DNA of 64,000 nt from Trichobilharzia regenti (Eukaryota > Platyhelminthes > Trematoda > Strigeidida > Schistosomatidae): contig OX235267.1 of the NCBI GenBank assembly GCA_944472135.2, positions 20,691,452 to 20,755,451 on the forward strand. The letters are read 5' to 3'. The notes beneath the pieces are model-generated. The model was given only the letters and a program-made list of their open reading frames with translations, was not told the origin of the DNA and made no database searches. This document shows, in pieces, positions 31,697 through 44,000 of the stretch; within the stretch, counting starts at the first letter, position 1; each line of letters begins with the position of its first letter. A program made the translations under genes and the position numbers.

Positions 31697-34517
31697 GTGG
31701 TGAGACTGACTACCAGTTGCCTGTATAGTAATGTGAGAGGGCTAAGAGGCAAAATAGCTGAACTTAGACACCTACAATCACAACTAAACTCCAAAATCAT
31801 AATACTGACGGAAACCTGGCTAACCCCTACGGTGGCAGACAGCGAAGTCAGTATAAATGATATGGTCCTAGTCAGGCGAGATAGGGACCTGAAAGAAGGA
31901 GGTGGAGTCGCCATATACGTCGACAAACAGCTCAGATGTGTTCACGCGATGGACCCTCCCCTCACAGAGCTCCCTGACTCCATATGGTGCCACTTCACCG
32001 TTGGGTACTGCAAATATCTAGTGGGCAGCATTTATCGATCACCTTCATGTGGAGCAGACCACAACCAGGTACTGCTAAATACAATCTCAGCAACTCAAGA
32101 CATGGGTTATGATCAAATTGTCATAGCTGGTGACTTCAATGCCCCATCTCTTAACTTGGTGTCGGGAAAAGCCCATGATAGATTTGATCGAAATCTGCTG
32201 CATACCATCAGGAAGGCTGGATTCACTGAAAATGTCAAGATGGATACTAGATGGGGCCCTGATGGGAAGTCTTCTAGACTGGATTACGTGCTCACTAGTG
32301 ACCAGCTACTAGTGGAAAACGTTCAGATCACGACTCCCATAGGTAGTAGTGACCACGCGGTCATAGTATTCGACATAGTCCTCCGCGAGCGCTTACAGTG
32401 GGACAATACACAGCCCTATCTGTGTTATAACAAAGCCAACTACACCAAAATGCGAAGACTTCTGTCTGAAGCAAATTGGCCTAAAAAATGGACAGAGCTA
32501 ACAGTAGAAGAACACTGGAGAGTGGTAAAGGAGATCATTCACCAGGCGGTCTCAGACACTGTTCCTTTAGTCACACCAAAAGCTAGGAAGCAACGATCAT
32601 GGCTAAAAAGGGGGACACAACGCCTTCTGCAGGCAAAGCGAAAAGCCTGGTTCGCGTGGCGACGATCGAAGAGTCAACCCGAATATGAAGTGTACCTTGA
32701 ACTCAGGAATCGATGTAACATACGAGTCCGGAGCGATAGAAGGACATTTCAGGGAGACCTCGCCAATAAGCTTCTCGTGAACCCCAAAAGCCTATACAGG
32801 TTTATGGCCGAAAGAAAACCGACCAACCAGGGAGCATGCAATCTAGTGGGTTCTGATGGGAAATCTCTTACTAGTCTTGAAATGGCAGAGACATTCAGCC
32901 TAGCCTTTCACAGGCAACTAAATAGTAACGAGGATATTACCCCTACAGAACATCCAGATTACATCGCAAAACCAACACGCGAAAACCTGCTGGGTACATT
33001 TCAAATTACCCCGGCTATGGTACTTGCAAAATTGGGAAGGTTGGCTTCGGGAAAGTCTCAGGTTGTGATGGCATCAGACCATCTGTCCTGAAGCAGTGTT
33101 CAGAAAGTCTCTGTCAACCCCTAAGTGATCTGTTCCAACACTCCCTTGATGTAGGGAAACTTCCATGTGAATGGAAACGTGCAATCCTATCCCCTATCTT
33201 CAAGGGTGGTGACCGGCAGAATGCGACCAGTTGCTCTACTTCCAGTGGTATCGAAGATATTGGAAAGTCTCATTGACGACCACATGAGAAAATACTTCGA
33301 TGGGACTAACCTTCTTCACGAAGCACAGCACGGTTTCAGGAGGGGAAGATCCTGCGTGACGAATCTTCTACTAGCTTGGAACGATTGGACACTATCCTGG
33401 GACAAAAAGGTACCAGCCCACGTGATCTTTCTCGACTTTGCGAAAGCATTCGACACAGTTCACCATGGTCTGCTCCTTCACAAAATAAGCAAGGCGGGTG
33501 TTTCTGGAGCACTTCTCGCATGGCTGAAAGATTACTTAGGCGAGAGAGAATTCTGCACCAAAGTCAACCGCATCCGATCATCCTGGCACACCTCGGCATC
33601 AGGGGTTCCTCAGGGTTCTATCCTAGGGCCGTTGATGTTTTTGATTTTTATCAACGACCTGCCCCCCAACTAAACTGCTCTGCGCTTCTTTACGCTGACG
33701 ACGTAAAGATTTGGAGAGCAATAAACTCATCGGAAGACTCAGATAGATTGCAGGCTGACCTGCAAACTCTGGGAAATTGGGCTTGGCTAACGGAATGCCT
33801 TTCAACCTAAAGAAGTGCAAAGTAGTGCAACTTCATTCCGGCAGGTCACAGAGTGTAAATTACACCCTTGGTGGCCAGAACTTGAGTTGTGTTCCATCAG
33901 AGCGTGATCTAGGTCTTATTCTAACAGAAAAGCTAGACACCAGTGGAAATTACTCGAGGGACGTCGCCAAAGCCTACGCAACATTACACTTTATGCACAG
34001 GCAGCTGGGAGCTCTCACTCCCGAACTGTTCTTAAGGTTATATAAGGCATATGTGAGGCCACACCTTGAGGTGCATAATATCATTGCACCTCCGCTACTC
34101 AAAAGGGATGCTAACATTCTAGAAAGTGTCCAGAGACGAGCGACAAAATGGGTGATCGGCCTCCGCAACAAATCATATGAGGAAAGACTAAAGAAATTAG
34201 GTCTTTTCACACTTAGTTACCGTAGGCACAGGGGAGACCTCATCACCGTCTACAAGATCCTAAATGACCAGGCCCACCCAAATAAAAGCATCCTGCCATT
34301 AAGTGATTATAGGCTTCCACGAGGTAACCCGCTAAGGATAGCACACCAGAGACCAAAGACTCGAGTGCGATCACATTTCTTTTCGCTTCGTGTTTGCCGT
34401 CTCTGGAACGCTTTACCGGCGGCCGTGACTACAGCGCCATCTCTGGAGATTTTTAAGCGGAAGCTAGACAATCATGCAGAAATGCAAGGTTTGTGTCTCA
34501 ATGGCTTATCCTCATAA
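31697..34517 (+). pseudogene. CR1-like ORF2 (endonuclease-RT), several frameshifts
   Basis: The APE endonuclease (about 31720-32370) keeps its key motifs: YSNVRGL, LTETWLT, GDFNAPS, RLDYVLTSD and SSDHAVI. RT follows: KFKGG-like linker, RPVALLPVVSKILES, QHGFRRGRSC, FLDFAKAFDTVHH, SGVPQGSILGPLMF and LLYADDVKIW. The frame shifts near 33050, near 33215, at a C6 run at about 33663 and near 33780, after which the C-terminal RT region (ERDLGLILTEKLD ... VCRLWNALPAAV) runs to the stop at 34517. With four frame breaks it cannot be translated as one protein, although the catalytic YADD remains. The frame from 31697 lacks a clear start; I set it at the first codons that look like the endonuclease. Confidence 0.9.
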
Positions 34518-34663
34518 AACTTAAAACCACACTGTCAATGGATAAGCGTACAAACTAAATCCCCACGACCTATTCTGCCTTCTCTCACTACTCTATCTTT
34601 TCCTTAGGTCACCTTTATTATTCCACTTATCTCAACCTATATTATCTACACTACAACCTATTT

Positions 34664-34684
34664 TTATATTATTATTATTATTAT
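34664..34684. repeat. (TTA)n run at the 3' end of the CR1-like element
   Basis: Short perfect TTA/ATT repeat, probably the element's 3' terminal repeat. Confidence 0.7.
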
Positions 34685-34802
34685 TCTGCTTTTATGACTA
34701 CACCGAATGACCAACGGGAGTTAGGTCAAACTCCATTCACGGCAGCAATACAGTCCTAACATACTGCATACTACAAACCACATCTCGACCAATCCCCGCA
34801 CC

Positions 34803-34975
34803 ACTCCTCTTGGAGTCTACCAGAGCTAAAGCAGTCGAGTGTCGGGACTTACTACGCAGAAGCTCACCGAAGATCTGGAACCTCTACCTCACAATCAAGA
34901 AGCGAGCTCAAAGAAATCACTGGTTTATACTAGCTCGTAATCAGGATATTGGATATTGGATGTTAGTCCTGAAAC
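34803..34975 (+). repeat. ~170-bp dispersed repeat, tandem unit 1
   Basis: Contains tacgcagaagctcaccgaag, cctcacaatcaagaagcgag, tggtttatactagctcgta and a gatattg-rich end. Same family as 19045-19218 (inverted) and 35010-35185. Confidence 0.8.
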
Positions 34976-35009
34976 ACCCCATACTCCGAAAAACGTATGA
35001 CTGATCCCA

Positions 35010-35185
35010 GCATCCTTCTGGAGTCAACCAAAGCTACGACATTCGAGTGATGGGACGAGCTACGCAGAAGTTTACTGAAGATCAGGAACCTATACCTCAC
35101 AATCAAGTGGCGAGCAAAACTAAATCAACCTGGTTTATACTAGCTCGTAATAACTATGCTGGATATTAGATAACTCATAAAAAGG
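35010..35185 (+). repeat. ~170-bp dispersed repeat, tandem unit 2
   Basis: Contains tacgcagaagtttactgaag, cctcacaatcaagtggcgag and tggtttatactagctcgta. Direct tandem copy of the preceding unit at about 207-bp spacing; it ends ctggatattagataac. Confidence 0.8.
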
Positions 35186-37912
35186 CTGTTGGATATCGGA
35201 TTGTTATAGTGCTCCAATGAGTTACTTTTGTTTCTAGTGTCTTCTTTGTTTTGGCGTCGTATTGGAGTATTCTCTTTTTTTTTATTTTTACTGTTTTCTC
35301 GCATCATAGTTTCAATAAGAACTGTGAATCGATATTTTCTTCACAAAATTCCTCATAATAATGGATGATAGAGAGAAGCTGTTACTGAATGCCATGCAAT
35401 TGTTGCATACACTTGGTTAATTGCAGGGTTATTATAAAGAGTTATGAGAGAGCTTTTTCGATATTAGTAAACAGATTCACACAAATAAATTCGCATCAAG
35501 TTTCGCTTCTTGACTGTCCCCAACTTTCTTTGAGTTCTAGAATAAATGTTACAGTTGGTTAGCTAGTTGTCTATACCACTACATGAGTGAACTTACTAAC
35601 CGTAGAACCCTAAAAGAGGTTTTTGATGACCGCCTAAGTCGTCAGATCGGGAACTTTATGCCACACATGTCAGTTCAGTGAGCTTATACCTTGTAAACTC
35701 ATACATATGTATGAGTATGTATTTCTAGAATAGTGAACAATTCCGTTAACTTAGTTTGTTATTTCGGTGAGTCAAATGCTTGTGAATTTTCCTTGTCTTA
35801 AATACTTAAAAGCAGGGTGTAATTCACACTTCTAGTTAATTTGTGCAGCATATATCTGGATGTATTAAATTACCATTTACTAGAGTCAGTTTTAAATATA
35901 AATTAACACTAACGATCAAGTAATGTTAAGTATACGGAAGAGCGCAATATCTTCTATTAGGTAACAAAGTTTGTTCTTCCTTGACAAGTAAATTATCGCT
36001 TATAGTCGAAGGATACTGAGCTCCCCTCCTATATCATAACTATCCGTAGGTAAGATTTCGTACGATTACTGTGCGTTAAAAAAGCACTGCTATTAAGTTG
36101 GTTTACCTTCTCTAAATAATCACATTTATGCCTGTTATAACTAGTTCAAACTGCTTGCATATTATATGCGAACACACCATTATAAAGTTTGAATAAAGTA
36201 AAACTGTCGGGAAATTAGGCAGACTAACATGGATTAACCTATGTGTTATTAGTTTTCATTGAGCTAAGTACAATCTACAACATCGGCTGAAAAAAGTTGT
36301 CACTGGAACGTAGTGTATCCGGATTCATCATAAAATATTCCTACAGACAGTTAGAAAAGGATATGGAAAGTAATGTAATAGAAGAAGATAATAGCAAGTC
36401 GTAAGGAACATCATTAGAGTTTGTCAGATTTTAATGGATAATAAACAAATAAAGCTTGATATTGGAGGACTTGGGCTCTTTAACTGTTGCCTTATGAGCT
36501 CGATGTTAAATGTAGGTCTTTTCAAAAACTATCGTAAAAAGGAGTCTGAAATCTATTCGGTTTACTCCTAGCAGCATAAAATTTCGAATTAGATCTCTTA
36601 ATAGTATACTTCTCCTTAGGTGAGTGACTATTTTGCACATTTGAACGAATAACTGAATAAAGTTTGCGAAATCTGTCGCGTTAATTATTTGGAGTTTAGG
36701 CGTTTGAAGTATTTCAGGCCTAGTTTTTTCATAGATAAGTACCACTTACATGACTTTAAAAGATTCGACGCACTTAACAACTGTCTCTTCCTGGTTATAG
36801 ATTCTCCAAGTCTCCGTCATCGTGACTCCCAAAGGATGAAGCCCGAAATGTCCTGTTCATGTGATAAGTCTGTTGTAATTTGGGCAGTGGATATTGGTAT
36901 ATGATGAAACCAAAACATCGTTACGCCTTCCACATCATAATCCGATAGTCATGCATTCAATCCTACTAAGATTGATAGGCATTCACTGCCATATAGTGCA
37001 AAACCAGGATAAAACTACTGTTCATTTCATCTTGATTTTCGATGGTTATTATAAGTGATATCGTTTTGTAGCCAAATAAACATCACAAACTCTACTTTAG
37101 AAATTCAAAACCCACGCAGAAAAGATTTTTTAAAAGATTATACGATTAAATGAAAGTATATTTTAAGTAGAAATTTACAAATCAGAGAAATAACTACGAC
37201 TGAATGGACTTGAAATCTGGATCAAGTTCTAGCTTTCTGGTAACTACGGTCTTGGCAAAATTCTTTTTCATCAAGGTAAATTCAGAGATGTCCACGTGAC
37301 GTCTGTATTGGCTAGATGTCAAACCAATCTGCTGTTCAAAGCGTTATTTACTGCGAGTCATGAGACGCATGCTAAAGAAAGTGCACTCGGAATAGCAGGG
37401 CTTGTACCATGACTTAGTACCCTTACATGAAGTCACTGGTTCTTTTTCTATCTGTCCAGGGAAATGTAAGTTGCATGGCTGAGATTTGCATTGCTGGACT
37501 CACGATCTATCGGTGACTTTGACGATTGTCGAGAATCACTTTCAGCGCCGCATATTCATGTCCATTTTATTTGAAGAGCAACGTTTCTGGTTCTATTTTA
37601 TCTTCTTTCCTACTAAACTTTTGATTGTATGGCTTTCTTTTTCCATTCTTATTACGCTGTACTTCATACCGCAGAAACAAATCATAAAAAAACTGATGAA
37701 TATGCGTTGATAATTCTTGTTCATTTCTTACAATTTTTTAAGTTTTAAGCTGATCTATCAGTCCGTCAGTTGTAAAGTGCATGGGAAATTTTTGAGATTA
37801 ACATTTGAACATCACAAATAATTTCTTAAATTTTCTCTTTTCTTTGCTTATCATGTTGCAGATTCATTGAATTGCTTCCTTATAGTACTATAAAAAACAT
37901 ACTTCAATAGAA
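35186..37912. other. Upstream region of the RPGRIP1L gene, nothing recognised
   Basis: AT-rich, with no shared repeat and no coding-like stretch. Promoter and 5' UTR of the RPGRIP1L-like gene are expected here or further left, but no core element can be assigned. Confidence 0.45.
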
Positions 37913-38037
37913 ATGGAGTATAAAATTTCAATAAGTTCTTGGTCCAAGGAAAAGCTGGAAGACCAGTACTTACGATTGTATGATGATTATCTTACACTTA
38001 AAAAACATGCTTGTAAACAAGAAGAACGGATTAAAAA
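37913..38037 (+). CDS. RPGRIP1L: RPGRIP1L exon 1 (first coding exon seen)
   Basis: MEYKISISSWSKEKLEDQYL and on to KQEERIKK. Ends in phase 2 at gtaaga. Equivalent to the VSREELEDRFLRLHDE block of vertebrate RPGRIP1L. Confidence 0.88.
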
Positions 38038-41000
38038 GTAAGATAAACAAAAATTAACTCAAGAGTTACCTTTAACTTTCATTACTAGAATGGCAACTAA
38101 AATTTTGCGGTTAGCTAGTGATAAAAATGATACTGAACCAGGAGCTGTTTGGAAGGAAGATTATCAAGAACAAATTGAAGTATTAGAACGGAAAAATGAG
38201 GCACTGACACGGAAAGTGGGTTGGTTTAATTGTTTTGTTTTTAATTACATCTCTTGTCAAGTTTTTAGTCAATTAAATCCATTACAGATCACACTAACAG
38301 CTGTACTTGGGGACAAAGATCAGTTTTTTCGTAGTATTATATATCAGCTTTTATCATCGTGTTGAAAGACGGAAATTCTAAGTATAGTCCTTTTTAATCC
38401 ATTCATTTCTCTTGAATCCATTAAGCAACTATAGTAATTTAATTTTTTCACAACACTAACTAACAGTACGGCACTGATCAATTTTTGTCGAAAAAAAGAC
38501 TTTTCATACACTGTGAGGAATTAGTTATCTATTTGGTAAAGGATAGGATGATAACCGAATATTCACCTTTTATCTTATTTCGGATTCATTGGACAAATGT
38601 ATGGAGAAGGCTTAGGCATGGTAGTTTTTGAGACACTGTTTACTGAAGTTGAAGTCATAGCGGATATCCAAGCATCCAGTAAGTTTCTGGTACATCCAGC
38701 TGTCCAGCTGTGCATAAGTCAAAGTCATGCATTCCCCCCTGACCAAATATATAATCAGTCTAGTGATATCTTGCTGCAAATACTATCATATATTGCTTTG
38801 TTACTTAGAGATATTCTATTAGATGTCATCGAAATAGATCAAACGGTTAATGTGTTTCAGTGAATTCGTATATGCAGGTCTTAAGAATAGACTGTTTAAA
38901 AGTAAGTTTAACCAGCTAGAAACTACTTGTAATACTTGACTACATGAATGGCGCCACCTTAAAAGTTACTTACCTAAGCTGGTCATGTCTACTTCAAGGG
39001 AAAGTTAAGATTATTACAACTCTTTGTCCTTACTGGGGATCCTGCTATTCATGCTGTGACAGGTGTAAGCGAAACAGCTGAATGTATTAACTGTAAGACT
39101 AAATTAAGTCCCTTATCTTCCCTCATGTTATTTACCATGCTATATATAAATTTGAAGTGCATCAGGTTGCCAGTTTAAAGTAGTTTTGCGTTTTATCTTG
39201 ATATGTTCGTTGGTTAGGGTGACTGTTCGTCAAACATTTCATAAATAATGTGCATTCATCAGCAATAAAATCATTCCTGTCCAATACAATTTGCGTTTAT
39301 AAATTGCAGTTTTGCATACGATTTTCAATATGAAATAAATTAGGATAGGTAAACAATCGTTAAAAAGCACTTAATTACGTCTTCCTGTCATGATTTATGT
39401 CACACGGAAAACTGTGGAATTTTTAAGTTTAGAAAATCAAAAGATTATTTTGAGAAACTGACTTCTCAGCAAAATTTCACTCTCTTTTTAAGTAGTTAAG
39501 TACTCCTGTTTCTTCATGGAGCATAAAAATGATTTCAGGAAATAGCACATAAAAAGTGATCAGCTTGGAGCTTTACACAGAAGTAAATCACTCTGCTACC
39601 ACAGTTCAGATTAACATACAAAGGGAAGGTGGATACGAAATATGAGTGTTAAAGGAGAGTACCAAATATTAAGGTATTTAATAGGAATTTTTTGAACTTT
39701 AAAGATGATACGAAGTGAAGTGCACTACTGTTATTGGTGCTGTTATTTCCACTAAAAATATCCACCTGCACCGCTGTAACCTGTCTTATCTCATTTTTAT
39801 TCAAAGGCCCCAACTATGGATGCTTACCTTCACTAGGAATTCTGACTGGCATCTGACACTTTCCTACAGTATTGCTTTAGAAAGTAATTGACTTCAGGAC
39901 TGATATCATGTTATTTCTGCACTTTTGGCTTTCTTCAAGCCTATTCATGTTTGAGACATCATGGCTTGTCGTAAAGGTAGTAGGTCAGCAAGAACAATAA
40001 CGAAAATAACAAGTACTCTAGATAAATTACGAGTCAATTATGAAAGCCAAAAGAATAGTCAAAAGAGGCTTTACAGAGGAATGGGAGGCAGCATAGCTAA
40101 CAGTGTGGAAAACGCATTCGTACGACACCTTACTTTGTTTTATTTCTTCCAAAAATTCTTATTAGACGATTATTTCTATCTCATATTATTAGGATTGTAA
40201 TCCATATTATGTAATGTTGTCTCACTTGCTTCCTAAATCTGATCATTGACCAAACGTTTGACTGTAAATACGCTGGAATGAAAACTAATTCGTCGAAAAT
40301 ATAATTATCTTCAGTAGAAATGTGACCTATAACCACCTTTACTTCTTCCCAATATGGAATGAGGCAAAATCAGATCGATCTGTAAAACACTGTCAGATTC
40401 GGTATGTCCTAGTTACTTAGCCTTATGGAATTACAGGGTTAGGACCCAAGTTTAAAATGTCTAACCAATACGAGACATGGTTTGTAGCCCATGAGAAGTA
40501 TTTCAACTGTGTTATATTCTGTCATGCAAAAAGGTATGCGTGAAACTTTCATTGTTTCTGTAGATAACATCATCACTATTAATTCCCGAATTTAAAGACC
40601 TGCATAAAGTTCACCCTGAACGACTGAGTGGTGTTATGATAACATCCAAACACCATAGCCAAAGTTTAGGCAAGTGGAAAAGTCAATAAAACACATGCAC
40701 CAACTGCAACAATAAAACTACAAAAACAACTACATTACTGTCTTCACTGTGATTAGTGACTTCATTGGATGGCTAGTTTTCTCGGTTTTCTAACTACAGC
40801 TTATTTATTTGAAAAGATGAGAGCATCACATTTTTCATTTTTAGACAATAAAAAATTACTATTCTTGATGACTGCTATTAATTGCAAATCATCCACCTGA
40901 GCTACAAATCTTCTCTATTATTTCAAGATAGTTTCATTGTGCGTCGGTGGCACAGTGGTTAGGACTCTCGCCGACCATGCACATGGTCCGGGGTTCGAGC

Positions 41001-44000
41001 CCACGCCGGCGCACACCTGATATCTATGGTCGGCCTGCAAAAATTTGGGCTACCGATATCCATGCTGAAAATTCCATACTTGTACCGAAAATACAGTGTG
41101 GAATCAAGCTGTAAATCAAAAATAAAAAAAAAATAAATAAATTGTTGTCACGGTCAGTTTGAGCAGCATTTAATAGTTACTGGTTAATCCATTTGAAGAG
41201 CGGTGTCAAGTAGTCAGTTAGTCAATTTTAGACAAAAAGCAAAGTGGCACAATCAGTGATTATCGATCAGAAGCTGTAAACTTCACATGCAGAAGGATCA
41301 TTAGGGCTTCGGGGCACAGTGGTTAGGATTCTCGCCGACCATGCACATGGTCTGAGGTTCGATCCCCTGCCGACGTACACCTGATATCTATGGTTGGCCT
41401 GCAAAATTTGGCCTACCGATATCCATGCTGAAAATTTCATACCTGTATCAAGAAAATACTGCGTGGAATCAAGCTGTAAACAAAAATAAAAAATAAAATG
41501 AGCGTATAAAATATATGGTAACGATGGTGATATTAATAGTTATTATCAAAAAGTGTCACCAAACGGGAAAAAAAGAAATGGAGCAAAAATTTCTGCAAAC
41601 AACAAAAAATAACACTCATCAACATCTAGATTAGGATAAATCACATGACTTTGTCTGGAGATAACTTTTACTCTCCTCCAGATTTTTAGTTTTGATTGAC
41701 ATGTGGGCAGTGAATTCAATAATAATTCACAGTGCAAATAAGGCTAAAAGTTAAAAGTTTTTCTTTCAATCTTTACCATGATCATTGTGCAGTAGAATAT
41801 ACTATTTTTGTAACTTTATTAATTCACCTGCCAAATATCAAAGTTTATAACTTTACAGTGAATGAAGTTCTACCCTATCCCTGTTAAAGCTATCTTTTAC
41901 TAAACTGAGATGTTTTTTATGACTGTAGATGTTTCCATAGAGTTGATTGCATCCGGAAATGTTAATAAGTGACTGGTTTTGGCTTCTTGAGACTTGTTTT
42001 TAGACAGGCTGCATTCTGTCTTACCAAAAATGATGCCATCTTGAAACACTAGATTTGCTATTCCCCCTCAGTATATGATCTGATTGTGCCAACTTTTTCA
42101 CATTTTCAGTTGTTTTATCACTTTGGTTAAATAGCATTTGGTTGAATCCCAATAAGAAGCATGTAATGGAAAGAAACAAAATTTCTGGACTTTATCATCA
42201 GACACTATGAAAGGTTTACATTATATTCACTGACCTCAATTTTCAGCTTAAGTGATTCCTATTAGGCTTAGTAAATCACTAACACCACAGATAAATAAAA
42301 TCCAGTTTTCATTTATTCCTTATTTTATATTAAATGAATTCATGAAAATTTGTTCGTATTTTATGTCTATTTGGATAAAATACAGAAATGTAAAATAAAT
42401 TTCCATAATTTTTCTAATTCCAGTTAACTCTTGTGCAGAATCAATTAAATGTACAGAAGCAACGTGTTGGAAGCGCGGTATGTCCTCATAATTCCTGTTT
42501 TGATTTAAGAGAACATGAAATTATTCGACGATAGTTTTTTTTATTTACCCCATAAAAACCCGCATCAGGAAAAATTAAATAGTTATATCCTCTTGGAGAA
42601 TAGCATACAATGGATAGGATTTATATGTCATCAGTCAGATGATCCACTAAATGCTTACTTTAAAACCTGATAGTTCAGGTCTCGGTTCTGCTCTCTATCT
42701 TGGATTTACACTTCTAAGTAGTCCCAATATGGCAATAAACAGCTGCCTAGGGATTCTCTATTCCTCATGGCTTTGTGATTAAAAAAGGATTAACATTTAA
42801 CACCCTTTAATTGGTAATACAAAAACTATGAAATATGAATGAAATGTCGTGTATGTGTTTATGTGTATGTGACAAAACTACCTTACCAAAACAAATCATT
42901 TTACTGAATCTGTGGTACTGCTTACTTATTATTATTTTAGTGAAAAATATGACTTACGCTGATGTACATATTTCTTGAAGAGGTGACTGACACGTGACAC
43001 AATCAACAGCAGAGAACAATTCAATTTACTAGAGTATGGAAGAGCGCACATGAAACTAAACAAAGTAAATCTACCAAATGTACAATGATAAAAGATGTAT
43101 GAAGGAGGGAATAACCGAACAAAGATTAGCGAAGACTTTTCCGATACAGATAGAGTTTTATTTCCAATTCAACAAAAACTATCTAGCATTTTAAATTGCC
43201 AAATATTCCAAGTTCGTATACCAAAGATATAAATCAGTCATCTTCATAAACACAATATTTAAGAAACTGAATCCATTTAAAGCATTAACAACAGACAGGA
43301 AGACTGGTGACTAAAACAAATACGGAATACAAAAAAACAGAAATGTAGTCTGACTTTGAGGAGGTGAAAATCCTTTTTATAATCCAATTCTTTGAGTTTT
43401 TCATACGCTTACAATGTATCACTTGGGGACAATAATCTCACTGCTCTTAAAATTTTCGGTTTAATGCTATTGAGTAGCCTCTAACACTGACGCAAATTTT
43501 CCGAATACATTTTGATTTTTGACAATAGTTTGTATAACAACTGTTGCTTGGTACTCATAGTGAGTTTTAAATTGGGATACCGATTTATAACAATTAATAT
43601 TTCATCAAATTTGTTGTTCTTGTCATTTTTGGTGTTTACTGTTGATTTTCTCAATTTTTTATCTAAATAGCCCCTTTCTGCCAGAAAGGCGAGTTCAGTT
43701 AACGTTCAAACAACAAACCGAAACTCAGTTATCGATGAGAAATCCATAAATAATTCAAATGCGATACAAACCTTGAGGTTTCAAAATTCTGCTCTGTAAG
43801 ACCTCTAAAATATATGTATATAATTTGTATCATCTATATTTTTTTTTTGATTTACAGCTTGATTCCACACTGTATTTTTGGTACAAGTATGGAATTTTCA
43901 GCGTGGATATCAGTAGCCCAAAATTCGCAGGCCGACCATAGATATCGGGTGTGCGTCGGCGTGGGCTCGAACCCCGGACCATGTGCATGGTAGGCGAGAA

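Larger units (their letters stand above)
29540..34690 (+). mobile_element. CR1-like non-LTR retrotransposon, nearly full length
   Basis: It has a 5' untranslated region (about 29540-29943), ORF1 (29944-31521), ORF2 (31697-34517) and a 3' UTR ending near a (TTA)n run at about 34664-34684, as in CR1-type elements with short 3' repeats. ORF1 with a PHD-like finger and ORF2 with APE-type endonuclease plus RT place it in the CR1/Jockey group. The exact 5' end is unclear, and no target-site duplication was found by eye. Confidence 0.85.
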
